From NCBI GenBank assembly GCA_002811645.1, contig PDIP01000020.1:90939-154938 (forward strand): DNA of 64,000 nucleotides. The letters run 5' to 3'. Each line of letters opens with the position of its first letter. Positions within the stretch are counted from its first letter, which is position 1. The notes below the pieces were generated by a model that saw only the letters and a program-made list of their open reading frames with translations, searched no databases and was not told where the DNA came from. This document shows positions 42,903-51,992 of the stretch, piece by piece. The position numbers and the translations under genes are program-made. The DNA is from Corallochytrium limacisporum (Eukaryota; Opisthokonta).

Positions 42903-43626
42903 CGTGTATTCCTTTCTAGGGTTTCGCTATTCAATCTTTTCAAGAAACTGACACTCTATCGTATGTTCCAAAGATCAGCTGGTTTACGTACCTGCTTTGT
43001 GCCTCGCTGTTGCGTTTGATTTCATTCCTACAGCCGCCACCAACAGTATGCACCTCCTTTGGTCCCCACCTTCCGGCTCTGCACTCAACACACCACAGTA
43101 CACAATTGCTGACTTGTTCGATTTGTAGCGCTCGAGACAGATGTCTCCGAGCCCCCTTCCCAAGGGGGAAGGGGGTATGTGCCGGGCCCAGCGGAGCCGG
43201 GCCTTACTCAGGAAAAGCGACCCCTTTGGACCCCTTCGAGTGAACGGTTCTTTCGACTGTTTCGTGACGGTCTCTGCTCCCTCCCCATTCCTGGTGGCCT
43301 GAGACCTGGAAGGTGGGTTACGATGTACGAAGGTCGATTTTCGCCTATCACCCTCAGTACCCCCTACCCGCTCATTTGTGCCACGCGATCTGGACGCGGG
43401 ACTTGCTTGCTGCGCTCCGCGCAGAGCTTCGGCAAGGCGGACATATAGACCATAGGCGACCTTCGGAGGAAGGAGACGCGCCATGTCATTATGAGCTGGT
43501 ATAAACTTACCATGATATTAGCATCGTATGTTGCTGTCACGCTTTCTCACGTTGCAACTCTTCTCTGCGCTGTAGGTTCGCCACGTTTGCGCAACAAGAT
43601 TTCCACAGGTGCGCAGACGGAGCAAC
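42903..43626. other. Divergent promoter region PDXK/KTI12
   Basis: No gene is supported. A 166-codon ATG frame on the minus strand (42984-43484) has low-complexity Arg/Gly/Ser composition and no family match. The region holds a G/C-rich hairpin at 43152-43175 and a direct repeat of GCCGGGCC (43181-43188 and 43196-43203). Confidence 0.55.
43152..43175. repeat. GC-rich hairpin, 10-bp arms with 4-nt loop
   Basis: CCCCCTTCCC and GGGAAGGGGG flank AAGG, in the PDXK/KTI12 divergent spacer. Confidence 0.6.
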
Positions 43627-44484
43627 ATGCCCATCCTTCTGGTTTGCGGAAGACCCGGGTCCGGGAAGAGTACGGTAGTAGAGAAAGTTCAACAGAAGAT
43701 AAAAGAATCTGGGAAGAAGGTAACAGTCGTTTCGGAATCATATCCAGCAGGAGAAACCAAGAATACAATCTACACAGACTCACAGAAAGAGAAGCCAGTT
43801 AGGGCATTGCTTAAAGCGGAAGTCGAAAGGCAGGTCAGTACAAAACAGACAGTCATCATAGATAGTTTGAACTATATTAAGGGATATCGATATGAGCTCT
43901 GGTGTATCGCAAGGGCAGCACGGACGACGTATGCCGTGATCCACTGTATGTGCCCACCGGAACAGGTTTTGTCGTGGAATGAAAAACGCCGGGAGGCAGA
44001 CCAGTGGGAGCTTTCAGTCCTCGAAGGATTGCAACAGCGCTTTGAAGAACCGATATCTGGACAGAGATGGGATAGTCCTTTGATTGGCATTGTGACCGAC
44101 ACTGAGGAGGTTCTATTAGATCAGATTGAGGCGGCTCTCTTCTCATCACAGCCACACAAACCCAACAGTGCCACGCAACGTGCAGTGAGAGCTCCAGAGA
44201 ACTTTGTTCATGATGCAGAGAAGATCACTCAAGATATCACAGCTGAGATTACAAGCGCACAAAGTGGTGGAATGTTCGTCAGCCGAATAGTTGTACCCCA
44301 TTGTGACATTCCTGTGGAGCTGTCCCGTCCGCTGACGCCTGCAGACCTGCGCCGGCTGCGTCGCCAGTTCCTTAACTTCACAAAAACTTCCGCAACCATC
44401 CATGCCCGTGGAAACGATAGCATCAACCTCAGCATTGGCCATAATTTTGTCGAATTCCTGAACCGGTCCCTGGCGGACACATAG
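43627..44484 (+). CDS. KTI12: KTI12, Elongator-associated P-loop protein
   Basis: A 285-residue protein starting MPILLVCGRPGSGKST, with a P-loop at residues 8-16 at the very N-terminus as in KTI12. VTVVSES, the KPVRALLKAEVERQV helix, IIDSLNYIKGYRYELWC (Walker-B-like, diagnostic of KTI12/PSTK) and a C-terminal TPADLRRLRRQFLNFTK helix follow. KTI12 is a tRNA-dependent ATPase needed for Elongator to modify uridine-34 in tRNA anticodons. The related kinase PSTK is less likely because the family layout and lack of a long C-terminal extension fit KTI12. An upstream in-frame GTG would add six residues; the ATG at the P-loop is preferred. A 22-bp palindrome follows. Confidence 0.95.
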   Translation: MPILLVCGRPGSGKSTVVEKVQQKIKESGKKVTVVSESYPAGETKNTIYTDSQKEKPVRALLKAEVERQVSTKQTVIIDSLNYIKGYRYELWCIARAARTTYAVIHCMCPPEQVLSWNEKRREADQWELSVLEGLQQRFEEPISGQRWDSPLIGIVTDTEEVLLDQIEAALFSSQPHKPNSATQRAVRAPENFVHDAEKITQDITAEITSAQSGGMFVSRIVVPHCDIPVELSRPLTPADLRRLRRQFLNFTKTSATIHARGNDSINLSIGHNFVEFLNRSLADT

Positions 44485-44591
44485 ATGTAGCATGGTTAAG
44501 GAACATACAGATGTAGTGCAAGCAGTTTTCCAACCAGGCCCATGTCGTCCACGAATTGCCGTAAGCGCCGGATCGTCTCAAAATACGGCTT

Positions 44592-44613
44592 AGCTCCAGT
44601 CCGGACTGGAGCT
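44592..44613. repeat. Perfect 22-bp palindrome 3' of KTI12
   Basis: AGCTCCAGTCC followed by its exact reverse complement with no spacer, 107 nt after the KTI12 stop. A perfect 22-bp palindrome is unlikely by chance at a given site. It could be a dimeric protein-binding site or an RNA hairpin. Confidence 0.75.
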
Positions 44614-44660
44614 CCTCTTTCGGCTCAATGAAGGGATGTCCCACTTTGGGCTGGCGCGAG

Positions 44661-44822
44661 TTATACCGGGAGTCGAATTTTTGTAGCCAAAAGTCTCACT
44701 GTTGACACATGCGGAAGCCGACCGGACGCGCGCAATTCCCGAAGAAAATCATATAAAAGTGACTCCTCGAGAGAACGATGGAGAGCATCTGTCTCTTCCT
44801 TGTCACCAGAGCGGCTGCGCAT
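44661..44822 (-). CDS. Possible small ORF (53 aa) antisense to the KTI12/HMG spacer
   Basis: From ATG at 44822 the minus strand encodes 53 residues (MRSRSGDKEE... then RSLEESLLYDFLRELRASG), with a helix-friendly, charged composition less random-looking than neighbouring shadows. No family is recognised. If real it would keep the convergent/divergent strand pattern with KTI12 and the HMG gene. It could equally be chance. Confidence 0.2.
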   Translation of the reverse strand: MRSRSGDKEETDALHRSLEESLLYDFLRELRASGRLPHVSTVRLLATKIRLPV

Positions 44823-45142
44823 TGGGTCTTTGTGCACCGGAGACCCGTCTTTGGGGACCAGCGGGCGTTGCTCAGGTTTTGTGTGCTGGGTTTGGGTGGG
44901 TCTCAGCCCCTCATCTAGACGCGGTGTGTAGCACAGTCTCCCAAACCAGTGTGTTTCCGCGATCGCATGGCCACTTATTATGTGGCATAGGTCAGGTGGG
45001 AGATGCAATCGCGGAGAGGGGAAAAGCTGACAGAGCCCATTCGGGAGTGTACTTAAGCATCGGTGGATCGAGTGTTGGGGATTTCGGACATAGGGAAACA
45101 CCACAAAGAATTGCTATACGACAGCGACGTCTGGTATCCAAA

Positions 45143-46135
45143 ATGAACAAGATCAGAAGAGCGGCGCCCTGGCGATCCCATAGTACGGCCAGTATGAATC
45201 CAAAGCTTCGGCGGCGGACGAGATCACCACAGCGCGTCCAGCACGTTGGCAATCCTGAACCCGCACTATGTACAGTAAGCAGATCACAAGAAGAGGTCCC
45301 TGCCGATCCTGATAAATGGACTCCATACGCGCCAAAAACTATTCCCGGAGTGATCTTGACTCCCTGGTCAGACAGCATGTCAGTGAGAAGCTCTCGGGAT
45401 TCTTTCCTTCTCCTAGACATTCTCGGTGTGACCCCCACAAAGAACCGCCACAGTGGGGTAAGTGTAAACAAATCTTACTGTTCCGCGCGGCAAGCCTTCA
45501 AAGGATCCAATGCTCTTTTAGACCAACCCAGTTTCTGCGTGCCGCAAGTAACATCCCCGAAGAACCCGCTTCCATCAGTAGCTCAAGGGACACCGTGTCC
45601 TTCCTGTTCCTTAGCGGTGCACTTCCAGGATAGAAAGATACACAGATGTCCTACTCCAGAACGTGACTACTCAGGGCTATCATCACAGGGACCAGATCGA
45701 TCATTGAATCAGATATTCCACGAACACTTGCCTGTGTACAGTAGCCCAATAGGATTGGTGTCCCCGTTTGTAATCAATCTTACCCCACCTAGGCCATCCA
45801 CTGAAGACGAGAGTGACCGCTGCTGTACCACCGCAATCCCTGACTATATACTAGAGCAAGGTACCCCGAGAAAATGTGTAAATCCGCGACATCTGACTGG
45901 CGACGTCCTGAGCATATCTACGAGAGGACTGATATGTCCTAACGGTACAGATGCTACTAATGCCTTCGCTCTGTTTTCAAAGTCTGTGCACACTGCGTTC
46001 CCTGACGGCAGCTTCCACAGGAAACGACTTGAGGATCTTTGGTGGGCGCTTAGCTATGAACAACAAGTTCCGTTCATCGCAACCACTCGTAAGATTCGTA
46101 GACTTCAAAGATCGAAGGAATTTGGATACTTTTAA
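45143..46135 (+). CDS. Orphan protein with C-terminal HMG-box-like domain
   Basis: A 330-residue protein. The N-terminal two thirds are basic, Ser/Pro rich and unrecognised; a short CPSC...H...C patch (about 155-175) could bind metal, but spacing fits no family I know. The last 61 residues (about 270-330) align by eye with HMG boxes of the SOX/TCF/mating-type kind: NAFALFSKSVH for helix 1, a loop with FPDG, then LEDLWWALSYEQQVPFIATTRKIRRLQ, ending KEFGYF. The conserved features NAF, W-x-LS, pFI and the final Tyr are in register with the box. It is probably a sequence-specific DNA-binding nuclear protein (inference). The first in-frame ATG is used, but the frame is open 147 codons upstream without an ATG, so the true N-terminus is uncertain. 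Its stop is 13 bp from that of NUP85. Confidence 0.6.
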   Translation: MNKIRRAAPWRSHSTASMNPKLRRRTRSPQRVQHVGNPEPALCTVSRSQEEVPADPDKWTPYAPKTIPGVILTPWSDSMSVRSSRDSFLLLDILGVTPTKNRHSGVSVNKSYCSARQAFKGSNALLDQPSFCVPQVTSPKNPLPSVAQGTPCPSCSLAVHFQDRKIHRCPTPERDYSGLSSQGPDRSLNQIFHEHLPVYSSPIGLVSPFVINLTPPRPSTEDESDRCCTTAIPDYILEQGTPRKCVNPRHLTGDVLSISTRGLICPNGTDATNAFALFSKSVHTAFPDGSFHRKRLEDLWWALSYEQQVPFIATTRKIRRLQRSKEFGYF

Positions 46136-46148
46136 TTCAATGTTGACC

Positions 46149-48113
46149 TCATCCTGCGCTGATTATCGGTCGGCCAGGTGAGGCCAGGACCTGAGCAAGT
46201 CTACTGAGTAGGTTGAGAGTCAATTCACGGTCCAAAGTTCGCTTCTCACTTCCGCAAGCTTTCTGTTCCTCCAGGGATACCTGTACCTCTTGCATGAGTC
46301 GCATGATGATATCGTGGCTGATGAGTTGATTGGGAAAAGATTTGGAGCTCTCAACACACAGATGTGCAACCAAAGGCCAGGCATGTGCCGGACAACGCTC
46401 CATGATGTAAGCAAGAGACGCATTGATGTCTTGGCAGATACCAACATCGACCAATTCAAATTCATAAAGGAACTCGGCTGCGATGCATCCACCAAGGTCC
46501 AGACGGTCAATATCTTGGAAAGCGGCACTGCTCTGCACAGGAAGACCCGCATTCAGTTGATCAATACGGAGGGAAACGACATAGTCCACGATGCTAGCCG
46601 CCAGTTGGTAACTACGACCTCTGACGCACCACACAATGGCTTCATGGTGCTTGCCCCGTTTTCGCAAAAGTTTAATTGCCCATTCACGGCATTTGCTATC
46701 AGATACTTCAGCAAATTCAAACTCACGGCAACGGCGCATGATGTAAAGTAATTCCCTTTCGCTATGCACTTCAATTCCCTCTAAAGCTGTCTCAATGTGT
46801 CTCGGTGCTGCACATGCGCTTGCATACTCAATACCAATATCTACGAGGGCCTCACTCTGGATCAAGATCTCTGCGTATTCCATGATTAACGAGTCTCTGA
46901 CAGACACATCCTCGCCGTCCGCAGAAATTTCGTTAAGGTATCCGCAACGTGCGAGATAGTCACCTAAGTGACATGCAAACCAGCTTCCACACTCCAGCAG
47001 CAGACCGAGTTTGCTGATTAGCTGAATATCATCGTAGCGCATTATATCCAGGACGAGCCCTTCAATACTGACGGCATCCCGCCGATTACTGTCCGGATCC
47101 ATGTCCAGACCCATGTCCCGTGCCAAATCTTCCATCACATCTGCAACATTTCGCAAAGATGTATGTGGACATTCGTAGTAAATGTGTGAGAGCACGGTCA
47201 TAAAGAACCGGTCATGGCGGTTGTTCTTGTCTCCAACAAGCTCTTGCAACAAAGAGTTGGTCTGTTCCCTATCTGCACTGAGCACGCCGAGCAGTGAAAC
47301 AAGTACCTGTGGGTACCCTTTCTGAACAGCACTGCGATACTCCGCCTTTGCCTGGATAGTCCACTCCTTGAAAGACAGCTCAACAGTTGTGGGATCCATT
47401 GCTGCGCCCCCAATAAAGGCCATACGGTATCCACCATACTCAATGGTTGTACTGATGCCAGGGTAGGCCCGTAACAGTTCCAACACACTATCGTATGCAT
47501 ACCGTTGACCTGAGTCCCGTCCTGCCATGAAACTCACAACATCCATAACCCACAGAAGATCAGATCTCAATGCCGCAAGCAGCATGCTGTTCCGGGCAAA
47601 TTCGGCATCGTCCGGGTTCTCTCCCAGATACTGTTCGCCTCGCATGCGCTCTCCAATTCCATATACCTCAGCTCCCCAGGCCGCCAAGGCCGGGCCACTC
47701 GCAGCAGAAGGGGGAAAGGCTTCAAAGAAAGTTGTGACGAGCCCAAACAAAGATGCCATAAGTAGATAAAGCTCTTTGTCACCTCCAGTTTCGGGGCCTG
47801 ATCTTCTCATCAGGTCAAGTAAAAGGTCGCTGTAGCGATTGCCCAGTCCTTCCGACTCCATAACATCTGAACGTCTTTTCTGAAACTGGATGAACACGTT
47901 GAGACTTTGCCTGGCGAGAAGCGCATGTCGTGTACAGAAAGCCCCAGGTCCTTGACCATTTGAATGTGACCTTATTGTGGGTGGCAGGTCATCTCCCCGT
48001 CCCCGAGGCATCAGCAAGCGTGCGTCAACATATGGCCCCAAAATCTCTGCTGCTGGAAATGGTTGGATCTCCCCCGTCGCTGGACTAGCAGTAACGAATG
48101 TGTCTGTATCCAT
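46149..48113 (-). CDS. NUP85: Nucleoporin NUP85 (Y-complex scaffold)
   Basis: A 654-residue all-helical protein of NUP85 length (human 656). Recognisable stretches include FIQFQKRRSDV, the LLLAALRSDLLWVMDV region, LLRAYPGISTTIEYGGYR, QVLVSLLGVLSADREQT, LECGSWFACHLGDYLARCGYL and EWAIKLLRKRGKHHEAIVWCVRG, matching the ancestral coatomer element of NUP85. NUP85 forms a short arm of the Y (NUP107-160) complex with SEH1 in the nuclear pore scaffold. The N-terminal beta blade for SEH1 lies in the first 60 residues (inference). Start: the first ATG (complement of 48111-48113); an upstream GTG gives a spurious extension. It is convergent with the HMG-box gene and divergent from bL17m. Confidence 0.85.
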   Translation of the reverse strand: MDTDTFVTASPATGEIQPFPAAEILGPYVDARLLMPRGRGDDLPPTIRSHSNGQGPGAFCTRHALLARQSLNVFIQFQKRRSDVMESEGLGNRYSDLLLDLMRRSGPETGGDKELYLLMASLFGLVTTFFEAFPPSAASGPALAAWGAEVYGIGERMRGEQYLGENPDDAEFARNSMLLAALRSDLLWVMDVVSFMAGRDSGQRYAYDSVLELLRAYPGISTTIEYGGYRMAFIGGAAMDPTTVELSFKEWTIQAKAEYRSAVQKGYPQVLVSLLGVLSADREQTNSLLQELVGDKNNRHDRFFMTVLSHIYYECPHTSLRNVADVMEDLARDMGLDMDPDSNRRDAVSIEGLVLDIMRYDDIQLISKLGLLLECGSWFACHLGDYLARCGYLNEISADGEDVSVRDSLIMEYAEILIQSEALVDIGIEYASACAAPRHIETALEGIEVHSERELLYIMRRCREFEFAEVSDSKCREWAIKLLRKRGKHHEAIVWCVRGRSYQLAASIVDYVVSLRIDQLNAGLPVQSSAAFQDIDRLDLGGCIAAEFLYEFELVDVGICQDINASLAYIMERCPAHAWPLVAHLCVESSKSFPNQLISHDIIMRLMQEVQVSLEEQKACGSEKRTLDRELTLNLLSRLAQVLASPGRPIISAG

Positions 48114-48909
48114 TGTTTTGCTTGAAAATCTACACCAAATCAACGCATACCAGGTCACTGGTCATCATTTGAAAATTGCTCATCGGACTACTAAATCTGC
48201 TCATCGTGCCATTATCTTGCTCCATGTAGCCGTCAATTGATACATCTATATACCTCTACCTTGCCAACCGAGCACCCACACACACGGTACGCCCAGAGGC
48301 AAACGCTCGCGCTCTATGCCGTTGGGACTCCCACTCCAGTGTGTAAGCCGGTCCTCTGTGCCCTCCCTCTTTCGCGCCCCATCCCCAAATTTACGTGTGG
48401 ACACCGCTCCTATGCCCCTTTACTCACCCTAGGTGGTGGTTTTGGGTGGCACAGGAACAGTGGGAAGTGAAGGCTGCGGTGTTGTTTGGTACATTCAATA
48501 TCGATCCATAGAGTGGTTCTGTTGGACGTGACTCCCACAGGAAAGGGCAAAAGAGGGTTTGAACCTGGAGCAGCAAAGGTGGTCGGGGGGCCACGTGAAG
48601 CAAGAAGTGAAGGTTGAGCTGCAGGTCATATACACCAGAGCAAGGGGTTAGCACGAGCCCCCTGCGGCAGACAAACGGTCAAGAGTCCGTGAAAGGCGAA
48701 ACGTTCAAACTATTGGTTTTAGACTGTGAACCACCGTGACACCGTTGAGATTCTTGAAAGGTGTTTGTAAGCTAGTAAAGTCGCCTTGCATTACATCTTC
48801 CACTTGGAGTATTGGAACACAAGTAAATGATGCGTTATAACGACTGAAATGTGCAATGATTGGGTCCATGTTGTTAACCATTGGTAGATAGTTTTAACGG
48901 AATCCCAGC
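48114..48909. other. Divergent promoter region NUP85/bL17m
   Basis: No gene is supported in this 796-bp spacer. A B-box-like sequence at 48556-48566 lacks the rest of a tRNA. Confidence 0.6.
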
Positions 48910-49659
48910 ATGACAAATCCAAGGGCATGGAGTAAGTATATTTACCGCAATCTGCACAAACGGATGCGCAAATTTGGAAACAATAAGAAGGACAAACGCA
49001 TTGTGATCAGACAGCACCTGAGTCATTTAATTCTTCATGAACGCTTGGTAACGACGTGGACCAATGTAAAGAGAATTGAACCGTATGCAGAAAAACTGTT
49101 GTACAATGCAGAGCGGGTAGTTAACCTGAAGGAGACTAGTGCTCACAAGGTTGTGACTGCTTACCTGATGAAGGAGTACTGGACTATTCCCAAGCTGTAC
49201 AAATACTTGATTCCTAGGTACCAAGACCTCCCCCGTAGTGACATTCCAACGGAGAAACAGAACGATACTCATTGGAAGTACGCACCCAGAACCCGGTACA
49301 CACAGACTTTTCGCTTACCAGAGCGTAAGTCAGACCGTGCACGGATGGGAGTTATTGAGTTGGTCGGTCATCCTTTCCCGCCGATTACATACGGTAGAGA
49401 AGAGCAGGAGAGGCTGTTCAAGGAGTTCATAGAGAACAAGCCCAGGTTCCGTTTCCCCGACAAAGGTGATCGTCTGAGGCGGCTGATGCACTACGAGCCG
49501 TATAATAACGAGGAGGAAAGGCTTTACAGACTTCTTCCTGGTCGTGATGCAGAGCCGATGCGGCTGGACGGTGCAGCAGCAGGCACAGTTGTTGATCGGA
49601 GTGAGGGTGAGGTGCGTCAGGCACCATCGACATCAAATCAAGCAGATCACACGTCGTGA
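48910..49659 (+). CDS. MRPL17: Mitochondrial ribosomal protein bL17m
   Basis: A 249-residue protein with the bL17 domain at residues about 10-115: basic HKRMRKFGNNKKDKRIVIRQHLSHLILHERLVTTWTNVKRIEPYAEKLL, the bL17 N-terminal helix-turn-helix with its expected R-K-R clusters, then the tail PRYQDLPRSDI. It contacts 23S-type rRNA at the exit-tunnel side of the mitochondrial large subunit. The C-terminal 130 residues are an extension beyond bacterial L17 (about 127 residues), typical of mitochondrial versions. A cleavable targeting peptide is not obvious, but the N-terminus is basic. The first ATG is used. It is convergent with OS-9. Confidence 0.9.
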   Translation: MTNPRAWSKYIYRNLHKRMRKFGNNKKDKRIVIRQHLSHLILHERLVTTWTNVKRIEPYAEKLLYNAERVVNLKETSAHKVVTAYLMKEYWTIPKLYKYLIPRYQDLPRSDIPTEKQNDTHWKYAPRTRYTQTFRLPERKSDRARMGVIELVGHPFPPITYGREEQERLFKEFIENKPRFRFPDKGDRLRRLMHYEPYNNEEERLYRLLPGRDAEPMRLDGAAAGTVVDRSEGEVRQAPSTSNQADHTS

Positions 49660-49717
49660 GCCTGCACACCAATCAACCAAAAATTGTGTAGTTTACATAA
49701 ATGACATGTATGTTTAG

Positions 49718-49735
49718 AGAAAATTTCGATTTTCT
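49718..49735 (+). repeat. Hairpin with TTCG loop 3' of bL17m
   Basis: AGAAAAT and ATTTTCT flank TTCG, 59 nt after the bL17m stop and 27 nt before the convergent OS-9 stop. A UUCG-looped stem is unusually stable in RNA. Confidence 0.6.
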
Positions 49736-49761
49736 GAGACAGCCAGTGTTTGGAAAGGAAA

Positions 49762-51603
49762 TTACAATTCATCTTTCTTCGTCTTCGGCCCCCTTTTCTT
49801 TGAAATGGCCTTGATGACCTTGTGCAGAGTTTCGGTGTCTGCCTTGGATTTTGGAGCCTCCTTCTTGACTGAAGGTTCTTTGATCTGAGCCTCCTGTCTT
49901 ATTCCCTTTCCTTTTGTATGCTCCATGGTTTCGGGGCCCTGTGCACGAATAGTATGCACTTTGCCTTCCTTATCCTTCTCTTGTGAAGTGGGTCTGCTCG
50001 GCTGCTCATTCTTACGGCCATCGGTGTCCCCAGCCTGTTGCTCCTCATTCGTTGATTTTTTGTCCTCATCTCTTTCCACATTACCAACGTCTTCTAGCAA
50101 CACATCTATGTCGACATCATTCTCGGAGCCCATGCCATCGAAAATTTTGCGTACTTCGTCAGAACTCAAAGTCTGGTACGTGATTTTTAATGGCGAATCT
50201 CCACCTTCCATCTCTTCAATTTCCGCGAGTAGCTCCTGATTCTTGTCAAGGAGACCTTTAAATACACTAGCAATGAATTCCTCAAATTGCTCTGTGGTCA
50301 TGTCATCTATCTCCGAAAGCTCAAGCATGCGGGCGAGATTTAGATCATCCACATCTGCAGAAGAGCTCAGTGTATGTTGATCCGCTGAATGTGACTTTCC
50401 AATCTGTCTCTCACCATCATCCGATTTTTTTGCGACAAAACCCTTCGGGTTTTTGATTGGGGCAGTGGGCACATCCAGCTTTTCTTGTAGATCGTGTGCC
50501 ACCACATGCGGTCCGGTAGTGGACGGGTGAAGCTCTGACAAGACCTGACTCAACTCGCCTGCGATGTGCTGAACCTCCGCCCAGGTTCGGCCTCTAAAGC
50601 GATTACCGAAATGTATGGACCTTACCGATTTGCCAAAACGCCTAGATGAAAATTTAACCTCAAACCTAACCATGTCATGGTCATCTAGCGGCAATTCCTC
50701 CGAATAAGCTTTGGTCGATGAGTGTTCGGTATAGGCAGTCACTTTCATTTGGACATCCAATGGCTCCGGTTCGTGACCTCCCGGGCTCTTCACGTCCATC
50801 GTTTCGTCCTCTATTGAGGCAAGATGATGCCAGATCACTGGATTGATTGTATCCTCAGGTTCACAATAAACATCATGGGATAGCTGCGGCTTGGTATTGA
50901 AATGTGGCAGTCCACATATCCTTGGAGTGGTGATGATCACGATATAAGAGCATATCGCAGGCTCCAAAACTCTCTGGATGGCCTCTTCATCTTCCTTGCA
51001 CACATATCTTATTTCTGCCCTCCGTGGTCTTTCTGTGGGGGCGCAAATTGTTCCGTACTCCCAGCTTTGGTAGAAGAAGGGTGCGTGGTCTCCACCTACC
51101 TTTGTGATATTTTGCCTGACCTTACCAGTTTTGGGCACGGTTGGGACCCGACCCAGGAGATAGGACTCGCGCTGTCCAGTTTTTTCATGAATTTTGCCGG
51201 ATTGTTCGATGTCTTTGTTGAAGCAGAACTTGTAGTTCCAAAACCCCTGGTGCAGTGAAAGGCATTCACCCTTCATTTCCCTCAGACGATCTTCAACAAA
51301 CTCGATTGCATTTGTCAATTCCTCGGTGGTCATGTCCAAAGGTTCTGCTTCTTGGGCGTAGTCCAGAGGTATACTGCAAGTGTACCTTTCACCATCGTGA
51401 GCAATAAACGATTTGGTTCTCCTGTCCGGGCTGCTTCTATGATCCTCCGGACTGTCCACCTCAGCGGCATCCCACGGACGCGGAAGACCAAGATTCAAAT
51501 TAGACGCTTGCCACTCGTCTGCACGCAAAAAACCAATTAATTTTGCAGAAACTAATGCCATACTTGCTGCCCAAATGGCAACCACTATTACGTAGTCACG
51601 CAT
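49762..51603 (-). CDS. OS9: OS-9/Yos9-like ER quality-control lectin with KDEL tail
   Basis: A 613-residue secretory-pathway protein. Residues 1-20 form a signal peptide (VIVVAIWAASMALVSA). An MRH (mannose-6-phosphate receptor homology) domain follows at about 112-232, with paired cysteines (C114, C127, C187, C202, C218, C230) and the OS-9 hallmarks RPRRAEIRYVC and CSYIVIITTPRICGLP. The first Trp of the usual WW motif is Phe (FW, 121-122). A second folded region follows (about 240-340), then a long acidic, low-complexity tail ends KKDEL. The protein binds trimmed N-glycans on misfolded glycoproteins in the ER lumen and delivers them to HRD1/SEL1L. A KDEL retrieval signal is present, as in yeast Yos9 (HDEL) and unlike animal OS-9. 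Confidence 0.9.
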   Translation of the reverse strand: MRDYVIVVAIWAASMALVSAKLIGFLRADEWQASNLNLGLPRPWDAAEVDSPEDHRSSPDRRTKSFIAHDGERYTCSIPLDYAQEAEPLDMTTEELTNAIEFVEDRLREMKGECLSLHQGFWNYKFCFNKDIEQSGKIHEKTGQRESYLLGRVPTVPKTGKVRQNITKVGGDHAPFFYQSWEYGTICAPTERPRRAEIRYVCKEDEEAIQRVLEPAICSYIVIITTPRICGLPHFNTKPQLSHDVYCEPEDTINPVIWHHLASIEDETMDVKSPGGHEPEPLDVQMKVTAYTEHSSTKAYSEELPLDDHDMVRFEVKFSSRRFGKSVRSIHFGNRFRGRTWAEVQHIAGELSQVLSELHPSTTGPHVVAHDLQEKLDVPTAPIKNPKGFVAKKSDDGERQIGKSHSADQHTLSSSADVDDLNLARMLELSEIDDMTTEQFEEFIASVFKGLLDKNQELLAEIEEMEGGDSPLKITYQTLSSDEVRKIFDGMGSENDVDIDVLLEDVGNVERDEDKKSTNEEQQAGDTDGRKNEQPSRPTSQEKDKEGKVHTIRAQGPETMEHTKGKGIRQEAQIKEPSVKKEAPKSKADTETLHKVIKAISKKRGPKTKKDEL

Positions 51604-51992
51604 GACTGACTCCCACTGTGGTCCTAGTCAAATTTCAGTTCATGACGGGTTGTGCTTTGGCTGTCGGACTATGATATGCTGTTGTGCTTGTGTTCGGTCT
51701 TACCCAGATGTGACGAATCGTCAAATAAACATGTTCACTCCGCCAACTAAACAAAACATCTGTCATTCATGTAGCTCCACTCGTCAGCTTCACAAGTCCT
51801 ATTCTTGTTTGGGAGCTGGTGCCTCGTCACAACTGGTAGCGACCGTTGGGGAAACTGTGAGGGGACGGTCTGCAGAGGGTCGGAAGGGGGGGGAAGCATT
51901 CTCTGCAATAGATTAACAAGCCCTCTACATGGCAGTTTATTTTTCCATATTTCGAAACAAAGGGGAGATAGCCTGAAATTCACCGAGAGCGA
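51604..51992. other. Intergenic: OS-9 promoter / SCFD2-like 3' side
   Basis: 389 bp with no gene. This is the only same-strand minus-strand neighbour pair in the window. A G-rich patch lies near 51881-51892. Confidence 0.6.

Larger units (their letters stand above)
44485..45142. other. Intergenic: KTI12 3' side and HMG-box gene upstream region
   Basis: It holds the 22-bp palindrome at 44592-44613 and a small minus-strand ATG frame (44661-44822). The HMG-box gene frame is open without any in-frame ATG as far upstream as 44702. Confidence 0.5.

Noticed and set aside
42984-43484. 166-codon minus-strand frame between PDXK and KTI12
   Set aside because: It begins with ATG but is Arg/Ser/Gly biased, spans the G/C hairpins and matches no family.
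43609-43626. GTG start extending KTI12 by six residues
   Set aside because: The ATG at 43627 gives the family-typical MPxxLxCGxPGSGK start, and eukaryotic genes do not use GTG as a rule.
44702-45142. TTG-initiated extension of the HMG-box protein
   Set aside because: No ATG is present in 147 codons and no conserved features are seen; a missed upstream exon cannot be excluded but is unsupported.
48114-48158. N-terminal extension of NUP85 from GTG
   Set aside because: A proper ATG follows 15 codons later and the extension has no family match.
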